NCBI GenBank assembly: GCA_029204225.1 | Contig: CM055100.1 | Span: 60,454,560 to 60,518,559, forward strand | Direction of reading: 5' to 3' | Source of the DNA: Diphasiastrum complanatum | Taxonomy: Eukaryota; Streptophyta; Lycopodiopsida; Lycopodiales; Lycopodiaceae | DNA: 64,000 bases | Shown: in pieces, positions 57,394 to 64,000 of the stretch | How the letters are laid out: the number at the start of each line of letters is the position of its first letter | Position numbering within the stretch: position 1 is the stretch's first letter | Made by a program: the position numbers and the translations under genes | Notes under the pieces: generated by a model | The model's input: the letters and a program-made list of their open reading frames with translations, nothing else | The model's database searches: none | Told to the model about the DNA's origin: nothing

Positions 57394-57554
57394 ACACCAT
57401 GCTTAAAGTGGACATCCAAACCACTCTCTAAGAGTAGACCAACACTAAGCATATTCTTGGTGATTGATGGTACATAAAGGACATTTTCTAGATCCATGCA
57501 TTTTGAGGATTCTAGATACAAAGAGATGGTGCCAACACCATCTATCCTACACTC
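57203..57554. repeat. 176-bp tandem duplication inside Copia E
   Basis: TTCAATATAAAGCAAACACC begins at 57203 and 57379; both copies run through CCATGCATTTTGAGGATTC and GGTGCCAACACCATCTATCC. The copies look identical. 176 is not divisible by three, so the duplication ends the gag-protease frame early and separates the two long frames. Confidence 0.92.
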
Positions 57555-58601
57555 TTCATCATTTGCAGTAAAGACAAACTTTTTAGCAGCATTGAAAGAG
57601 TGTAAGGTTGAGAAAAAGTCCTTTTCACAAGACATGTGGGAACTAGCCCCATTGTCAATCCACCAATTGTCTCTTGAATTACCATTGCTTGTTGGTGAGG
57701 ATGTAGATGCCATCAAGAATACATCTACTTCATCCTCCTCCTCCTCCTTTGCAAGGTTTCCTTGTTTGTCATCCTCCACTTGTGCTCTTAGCCTCTTGTA
57801 GCATTCAGATGCATAATGCCCCTTCCTTCCACAAAAGAAGCATTTTTGCTTTGACTTGTCCTTTGAGCTTGATGCATCATCCTCTTCTTTGGCCTCCTTT
57901 GGATGCTTCTTCTTTCCATTGGTCTTCTTTTTGCCCTTGAATGAGAAATTGGCTTTCTCATCACCATCCTGCAACAACAAGGAACTCATCCTAGATTTTG
58001 CATGGAGCATCCTACACTCTTCAGCCACTAATGCACTGTGAAGTTTTTCTATAGTTGGCAAAGTGTCTTGGATGGCAAAACTTTGGAACAAATTTGCAAA
58101 GTCATCTCCTAGACCATTAAGGACAATTTGTACAAGCTCTCCATCATGAATCTTCTCTCCAATGGAAGCCAACTCCCTATTTAGAGACTTGATTCTGAGT
58201 ACATAATCCTGTGCACTCTCCTCACTTCTCCTCATGCTTTGCAAAATTTGATTTCTAAGCATAAGAACTCTAGAAGTGTTGCTAGACTCATAGATTGATT
58301 TTAAAGACTCCCAAGCCTCTTTAGCATTAGTACAAGCTGATACTTCTCTCAACAAATCATTGCTCACATTCATCTTCACACAATGAAGTGCAAGCCTAGA
58401 TCTCTTCTTGTATCTAGCTAACTCTCGTGCACCTAGAGGTTCATCTTCATCTTCAATCAAGAACTCATAAAGGTCTTGGAGCACCAAGAGTGACTCCATT
58501 CTAACCTTCCAAATAGCATAATTTGTAGAATTCAACCTCTCACTAGCTTCTAGAAGGTATGCTCCAACAGATCCCATCTTACTAGTGACTTCTACAAACA
58601 A
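57366..58601 (-). CDS. Copia E gag-protease polyprotein
   Basis: 411 codons with no stop. The conserved start is probably the second methionine (MGSVGAYLLEASERLNSTNY). Residues about 20-215 form the DUF4219/UBN2 capsid region (NYAIWKVRMESLLVLQDLYE, AKEAWESLKSIYESSNTSRV, QDYVLRIKSLNRELASIGEK). A Lys-rich stretch follows, then a CCHC zinc knuckle, CFFCGRKGHYASEC, at about residue 254, and the protease site WWIDNGASSHM at about residue 313, where the usual DSGA is DNGA. The frame ends prematurely at KSVG because of the 176-bp duplication. Gag packages the element's RNA; an intact gag is what a non-autonomous Copia would need in cis. Confidence 0.85.
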   Translation of the reverse strand: MFVEVTSKMGSVGAYLLEASERLNSTNYAIWKVRMESLLVLQDLYEFLIEDEDEPLGARELARYKKRSRLALHCVKMNVSNDLLREVSACTNAKEAWESLKSIYESSNTSRVLMLRNQILQSMRRSEESAQDYVLRIKSLNRELASIGEKIHDGELVQIVLNGLGDDFANLFQSFAIQDTLPTIEKLHSALVAEECRMLHAKSRMSSLLLQDGDEKANFSFKGKKKTNGKKKHPKEAKEEDDASSSKDKSKQKCFFCGRKGHYASECYKRLRAQVEDDKQGNLAKEEEEDEVDVFLMASTSSPTSNGNSRDNWWIDNGASSHMSCEKDFFSTLHSFNAAKKFVFTANDEECRIDGVGTISLYLESSKCMDLENVLYVPSITKNMLSVGLLLESGLDVHFKHGVCFILKSVG

Positions 58602-59383
58602 GAAATAGATTTGATTGACTTGAAACTCACAAAGGTCTCACACTTGCAGTGTTTCACTCAAATTTGATTTCTAATCCAACAAATGGACTTATAATCACAG
58701 TTCTATCACTCCCTCACAAAGCTGGAATGAAGATAAGATGAAGTGAAAACTACTTTCAAACAAATCTTGCCAGGAAATGGATTTGATTGTCTCTAGAAAC
58801 TCACTAAGGTCTCTCTCTTGTAGTTTTTCACTCAAATTAGATTTCTAATCCAACAAATGGACTTATAATCTCAGTTCTAGCACTCCCTCACAAAGTTGGA
58901 ATGAAGATAAGATGATGTGAAATCTACTTACAATCAAATCTTGCCAATTTTGGCTATTTTTGGACAAAAAAATGACTTAATCTCTTTCTTCCTTCTTGGT
59001 GTACTTTCAAGACCTGTTTTTAACCTTAATAGGACTTGAACTCAGCCTAGATTAATTAGATTCCATGAAACAAACTCAAATCTAATCAATGGCAAATGAT
59101 CTTGGTAGATTATCCTAGGATCTCCACCAAAAATTACACCAACAGCTCACAAATTGATTTTTTTTTGGATCAAATGAATACCATGCATTAAATGCAGGTT
59201 CAGAGGTGCCCACACATGTGGACAGTACGGATTTGGACCCCTACCAAGTTTGGGATCAAATCTCCTCACCAAAATCAAGATTCTAGCTTGCCCTCTCAAT
59301 ACTAGTTTTTAGCACCAAAACTTGCTAAAAATGGATTTGCATTAGATCAATGGCTTATGCTCTTGTACTTGGCTCTGATACCA

Positions 59384-60067
59384 TGTGAAAGTACTGTACT
59401 TTAGGACCATAAATGGATCTACAAAAGTTCCACAAGAGTGATTGGATGCTTGCTTAACAATCTATCAAAAAACTAGACACAAAAAAGTTGATCTAGATTG
59501 GCAATTTGACAAACAACAAGCATTAACAATCAAAAGCATTGATAAACATTGAAATCCGAGCCCACATGTGTGTACTACAGGCTGTAGTACGGCCTTCAAC
59601 CTGAGAAACAAGTAGAAATTGATTTGGTTTCATTTGGATCACAAAAACTCAATGTACATAGTGAACTAGCTTGAGATTGCCAATGAGCTCCAAAAATTTT
59701 CTATCTTCTCACTATGGAGAGAGGGAATACATACCAAATTCGACTTCCTTCTTGAAGTTAGGTGGATTTCCAGCATGTAATAAGGAATTTAACTCACTCT
59801 CCTTGACCTAAAATGAAACCCTAGTCTATTTCCTAGAGTTATGCTTGGTAGGTAGCTAGTTGGTCAAATTTTCACCTTAAACTTAGGTGTAGGTCCTATA
59901 AAGTAGGGATGACCACCAAATAGACATGACCAACTCTCTTGACTTGACCTAACCTACATTAGGTCCCATGTGGCATCATGGCCTCACATGTGCGGGACCC
60001 ACTTGTGTACACAATTTACACTATTCTACATGGTTTTTGATCAAGCTAGATTTGGCAATTCTTCACA
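59384..60067 (-). repeat. Copia E 5' LTR
   Basis: Same termini as the 55334 copy (TGTGAAAGTACTG ... GGCAATTCTTCACA), 684 bases, directly beside the primer-binding site complement at 59371-59383. A further 780-base leader separates it from gag. Confidence 0.9.
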
Positions 60068-60570
60068 TCTTGATCTAATTAACTGCTAAAAGATTGGACA
60101 TCACGCATATGGTTGGTGTGAATTTATGACCAGCCCGAGTGAAACTCGTTGGAGGAGTGCCAAACGCATTCTTATGTGTCTCAAGGACATGTTCAATATG
60201 GGCTTACAATATCTGTTGTCAAATGATCTTTTAATGCTTCATGGATATGGTGATGCAAATTGGGCTACAAGTGTAGCTACTATTTTGCTATCTTCAATCG
60301 AAATTGAATACAATAAAGATAAATATGTTGTATGTAGATCCACTTGGTTGAAAAGGTTTCTCGTAGAGTTGTTGTCATTTCAATGTGAAACCACTAAAAT
60401 ATCTTGTTGTACTCAAAGTTGTATACGTATTGTGAGAAATCATGTCTTTCTTGCACGTACTAAGAGAAGCTTGGTATAGAGGTATAGAACTACTTTACTA
60501 TACTATTCACGACCAGGTGGTGGATATTTTCACTAAGCCTTTAGCAAAAGACAAAGGTTTGGCATTTGAG
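60068..60570 (+). pseudogene. Copia F relic, right part (RT end and RNase H)
   Basis: Resumes after the second TCTTG. 60126-60479 reads MTSPSETRWRSAKRILMCLK, NMGLQYLLSNDLLMLHGYGD and ANWATS, the end of Copia RT and the RNase H start. Then SSIEIEYN (usual EAEY) and WLKRFLVELLSF follow, then VVDIFTKPLAKDK at about 60510-60550. A segment between ATSV and ATILLSS appears deleted. Together with 54180-55333 it forms one old element cut by Copia E. Confidence 0.8.
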
Positions 60571-61989
60571 ATCACTGATGAATAATGTAGAAAACAAGCT
60601 CATCAGTTTGGAAGAACATTAAAAAACACAATGATAAGCTTGATAGCCATATATAGGTGTAATATTGATCTATGTCATACTTGCATTGTCAAATCAAATG
60701 GATGGATATTGCCATGACCACAATCATTCATAGTGTATATACCACCAATTTTAATAATGACTGTATAGTTGTAAAGTATAATGAGAGTGTGGTTTATGCT
60801 TTCTCTAATGTGATTGATGATGTGATTGTTTCGACATGGAAGCCTTTAAGTTTTAATGCATTTTCATGAAATGGCCTATAAAAGAAGCCATAAATGCAAG
60901 TTATGCCTCCCACCAACCACCTTTTGTAGAATATAATCAACTTATAAAAGAACACAAGGGAGGAATGTAGGAAAAAACTTTTTGAGAAAAGAAGGAAAGC
61001 AATGTGTGTGTGATAATCTTTTATGGTCTAAAAAAACAATAACAATGCCAAGGAAATGGTTGTCAAGCATGCTTCCAAAACTAGTTGATTAAAATATGAT
61101 ATATAGCTAACATGTTTCAACGTTATGTCGTCATGTGGCAAAGTATTGCTCGTTTGGTTAGAGGCCACCACCATAAGGGCCGAAGAGACACGTGGCACCA
61201 TGAAAAAAGGCGAGCTTGGAATTTGAAGGTAGACTTTGCTCTCCTGTTGAAGGTCTCTTTTTATTTTATATTTCAAACGACTAAAGAATGTAAAGAGATT
61301 CTAGCAGTGCTAAGAATTTCATTTGAAATTTGACGGTTTTTTGCATTGTTATTACTTTGCACTACATCATTTTTATCCACCATGCAAAACAACCATGGGA
61401 AGGCCAAGCCAAGTTTGGAGCACAAGGCTTTGCGATATCCCTAGTTTGCAACAAGCGGGATTTGAGCATGAGGCAAGCAACCAAGATTTGAGTGCATGTC
61501 ATGTAGGACAGTCTTATCCAACTCATAGCTTGGCCACATGCGGTGTGTCGTTGTTGCTTGCAAACTAGCATTAGATTAGTAGATTCTCGTACATCCACCA
61601 CATGATGTTAGAACATCCTTCCAAACACAAGGAGGCAGTTGGCAAAACAAGAGGCAGGAGAATCACGACATGCCAAAATAGCTTGGCAGACAACTTGGTC
61701 TAACACCTACCAACAAGCTGGACATACTAGAAAGCTCATCGTGTGGCCAAGCCTTGAGCCAGGATGACATCGAAACTTTCCAAAGCCTTTCAAAAACTCG
61801 GTTCTTAAAATCACTTTTCAGGCAACACGCCGTCTAACTTTTGGCCTTTTTTTTAGCAAGCAAACAATCCTTCCACATCCCAGCTGTGGCTACCCTAGTA
61901 TCTTAATGGCATAATTTGCCTCGGTTTTAGGAATAACCATTGAAAAGGGTCCAAGTGGCAAGTATGCGTGTGGCAAAAGCCCAGTGGTC
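60571..61989. other. Non-coding, end of Copia F and intergenic
   Basis: May contain the decayed 3' LTR of Copia F, but no ends are clear. From about 61380 to 61990 CTTGGC/GCCAAG and TTGCTTGCAA recur in both orientations, a weak motif cluster. No gene seen. Confidence 0.35.
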
Positions 61990-62152
61990 TCCGCAAAAAT
62001 ATATATTATGGCACTAAGGGGTGGGAGAGAGATAGGATTAACCACAGTTGGTAACCAGTGTGGTTAGCATAGAGGTTAAGCAACCCCGCCCCTCCCTTTC
62101 CTCCATCGCCAGTTTCTGTTGCAAGCTCTAAATTCTAGGGTTTCTTCTCTTC
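61990..62152 (+). promoter_or_regulatory. Core promoter and leader of the downstream gene
   Basis: AAAATATATATTATGG at about 61997-62012 can serve as TATA box. It is followed by a purine-rich stretch, a CT-rich leader (CGCCCCTCCCTTTCCTCC) and TTCTAGGGTTTCTTCTC just before the ATG. AGGGTTT boxes next to the start are common in plant housekeeping genes. Confidence 0.45.
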
Positions 62153-62322
62153 ATGTCTCTTTTCTCTTCTTCTTCGTTCTTGCTTTCCTTCATTCGATCT
62201 CGTGCTTGCGATTCCTCTTCTTCATCTGGAGCTGAGGGCAAGGATCTCCGGAATATACTCACCGCTATCATCCATAGCGACGGCAAAAGTGGAGGTGCTT
62301 CTATCATATCTCGCTCATTCTG
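62153..62322 (+). CDS. Probable first coding exon of a host gene (partial)
   Basis: ATG at 62153 opens 56 codons plus two bases up to a GTAAAC donor at 62323. The N-terminus is Ser- and Leu-rich with Arg and hardly any acid (MSLFSSSSFLLSFIRSRACD), as in mitochondrial or plastid targeting peptides. It is followed by a more structured part, KDLRNILTAIIHSDGKSGG. Reading through the donor gives TGG TAA, so a splice there makes sense. The base composition (GC-richer, CT-rich leader) differs from the surroundings. I do not recognise the protein. The remaining exons would lie beyond 64000 or unrecognised in the last 1.7 kb. Confidence 0.42.
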
Positions 62323-64000
62323 GTAAACTTTGCAGTCACCTTGTATTGTTGCTTCTAGCATAAAGATGACTTTTGCCCTGTCGTCGCATGTCGCATAGGC
62401 CTTGGTTTTTTTGGTGTAGTTTATAGGCTAGACGATTACTGGATGTAGTATAGGTGGCTATGAATGTCTAGAGTACTTAACTTGTAGATTGTTGTGATTA
62501 AGAGCTAGATAATGGAACGTGCTTGCAACACGGGTCTAGACTATGCTTATTTTTTTTGAAAACAGAATATGAAAATCTAAGTAAATGTGTGAAAAATTAA
62601 ATTTTTTGATGAACATTTCAAAGTATTCTGTTCCTGCAAAAGTTAATGTACAAAATCCTAAATTATGGGGTGGAAAGATAGTGTTTTCAGGGCAACATTT
62701 TCTCTTGTGGCAAACATGCAAACTCTTTGCAAACGCTTGCTGGTAACTGTGATGATAGGAACATTGCCCAGTTCATGGGCAGTTATTCTTGCATGACACA
62801 AACGTCATAAAATTACAAGTAACAAGGTGAGAGAAAATAAAATTAAGTAACTATTGTAGTCATAGAAAAAAGGTGAAAGTATGCCGTATGTGGCTAAGCT
62901 GTCCCTATTAATTCCCAATTATTCTTCTTGCATCAATTTTGATTCATGTACTATTAATCTCATGCTTTGATATTTTTTTTATGATCCATAGAAGCACAAA
63001 GTTCGGGAATGTGCATTCTGGAATGGTTCTGGGATCCCAGAGCGTTCTGGATTGGGACAATACAATTTTTTTTTGGTTTGTTTTGGTTTTTTTTAAATCT
63101 ATGTGTTGGGGTGGGAAAAAGCAACATGCAGGTATGTAACAAAAATTCCAAACACATTGCAAAGCATACTACTAACTGAACAAAGCATGGTGCATTGAAG
63201 TTCATTCACTAACTGAACAAAGCATTTAGGCTTAAGCATGCTGCATAGCAAAATTGAAACTTGAAAGCTTGGGAACTTGCAATCGCTCTCTCCCTAGCAA
63301 CCCTACGGCCAATCTTAGCAACATGAATCAGTCAAAATGATGCACTATAGCCTCCAAACAAAGCAAGGAAAAAAAGGTGAAAAAAAGCTTCAAGAAGTTC
63401 CTTTGCTTGCAAATCTCCGTATAGTCACTGTTGCCCTCTTTTGTGTGCTACATTCACCTTCCACTCATCATGGCCTTCACATAGAGTGCTCACGCTACTC
63501 ATTTGGCTTCCAACAAAGTGCACTGGAAATGGGGCTTTGCGGGTGTCAAAAACAATTTCCACGTTTTTTTCACACCATGTTGCGGAGTTCCGAAATGCCA
63601 TGTTCTAGAATGTGGGGGTCCGGAACAGCGTTCCAGTGCAACTTAGTTTTTATCTTATTGACGTGTATTTTAAGTCATGCTATGCGTGCATGTGGTTCAT
63701 AACTTGTATTGTGGGATCATAGTTCCAACCAAAAACACATTTGGTTAGCCTTCCAATCACATTTTAAATGCGTTTGACAGATTTAGATTTTTTCTGTTTG
63801 AACAAAGGGTTTTATAACCCCAAACAATCTATCGGCCAACCTAAAGGCACGTTTCGAATGCATTTGTGGGTGGGATTTAGCTAATGTCTTTGCTAGATTA
63901 CTTTGATTGTTCATGCTCTCTTGCCTTGTGATTATTGAAGAGTGGCATTAATTGCCCTCATGCAATTTTGAGCTTGGGCTGGGGATTGAGATATTGTGCT
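62323..64000 (+). other. Probable first intron, with two TTCCGGAA-type motif clusters
   Basis: No further exon could be supported. At about 62998-63062 variants of TTCTGGAATGG / GGGATCCCAGAGCG recur before a T-rich run. At about 63575-63645 GAGTTCCGAAATG, GTTCTAGAATG and GGTCCGGAACAGCGTTCCAG form a second cluster. The open frames at 62939-63205 and 63337-63702 overlap these clusters and show no family features. Confidence 0.4.

Larger units (their letters stand above)
55334..60067 (-). mobile_element. Non-autonomous Copia E (gag and protease only), with target duplication
   Basis: LTRs at 55334-56034 and 59384-60067 are nearly the same text. A perfect 5-base duplication TCTTG flanks the element (55329-55333 and 60068-60072). 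The primer-binding site complement GGCTCTGATACCA lies at 59371-59383 and the purine tract (GAGGAGGAG on the minus strand) at 56035-56043. Between them are an open gag-protease frame and a short tail; integrase core, reverse transcriptase and RNase H are absent. The close LTRs, clean duplication and open gag suggest a fairly recent insertion, made with enzymes supplied by another Copia. LTR ends (TGTGAAGA...) and purine tract resemble those of Copia C. Confidence 0.9.

Noticed and set aside
63337-63702. 121-codon plus-strand frame
   Set aside because: Runs through a TTCCGGAA motif cluster; no start context or family match.

Overview
This window is nuclear DNA from a land plant. The firmest evidence is a spliced gene for plant-type cytosolic ribosomal protein uL22 (60S L17) with intron-bloated, plant-style structure and AAACCCTA-type promoter boxes. 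Around it lie many LTR retrotransposons primed by initiator tRNA-Met (TGGTATCAGAGC), a non-LTR-type reverse transcriptase relic, and decayed multi-exon genes resembling DUF7869 proteins and beta-class DNA methyltransferases. That mixture fits a large non-seed-plant genome such as a fern. The fern assignment is inference; land plant is secure.

Layout. 1-914: two terminal exons of a plus-strand gene for a membrane protein with a basic tail. 5972-13306: the uL22 gene on the minus strand, seven exons, about 7.3 kb because its introns hold tandem repeats and at least two copies of a small non-autonomous element built from GAACCGTGGTACGGTTC arrays (one with an 8-bp target duplication). 14162-16979: frameshifted non-LTR-type reverse transcriptase relic, minus strand. 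17357-24534: a plus-strand Gypsy remnant split by a nearly complete minus-strand chromodomain Gypsy (18413-24529, duplication CCCTA). 24530-27993: AT-rich, nothing recognised. 27994-32888: plus-strand Gypsy gag-pol relic. 32889-36892: leader/internal part and 5' LTR of a minus-strand element (family A). 36893-40351: Copia family C with a truncated 5' LTR, deleted gag/integrase, and a 3' LTR. 41170-43190: 5' half of another Copia. 43551-49037: scrambled nest of LTR A, LTR B and Copia B fragments, with LTR B in inverted orientation at the two ends. 49040-53790: a decayed methyltransferase-like gene (minus) and a decayed DUF7869-like gene (plus) lying head to head. 54180-60570: old Copia F split by a young-looking non-autonomous Copia E (55334-60067, duplication TCTTG) that keeps gag and protease and has lost reverse transcriptase. 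61990-62322: promoter and first exon of a probable plus-strand host gene running out of the window.

Only the uL22 gene, the two edge genes and possibly the gag of Copia E look functional. The rest is nested, decaying mobile DNA; many of its stop codons look like C-to-T (or G-to-A) changes, as expected from deamination of methylated cytosines. The most unusual signals are the small elements with shared ends and different repeat cores, the general class of self-similar motif islands, and the divergent methyltransferase/DUF7869 pair.
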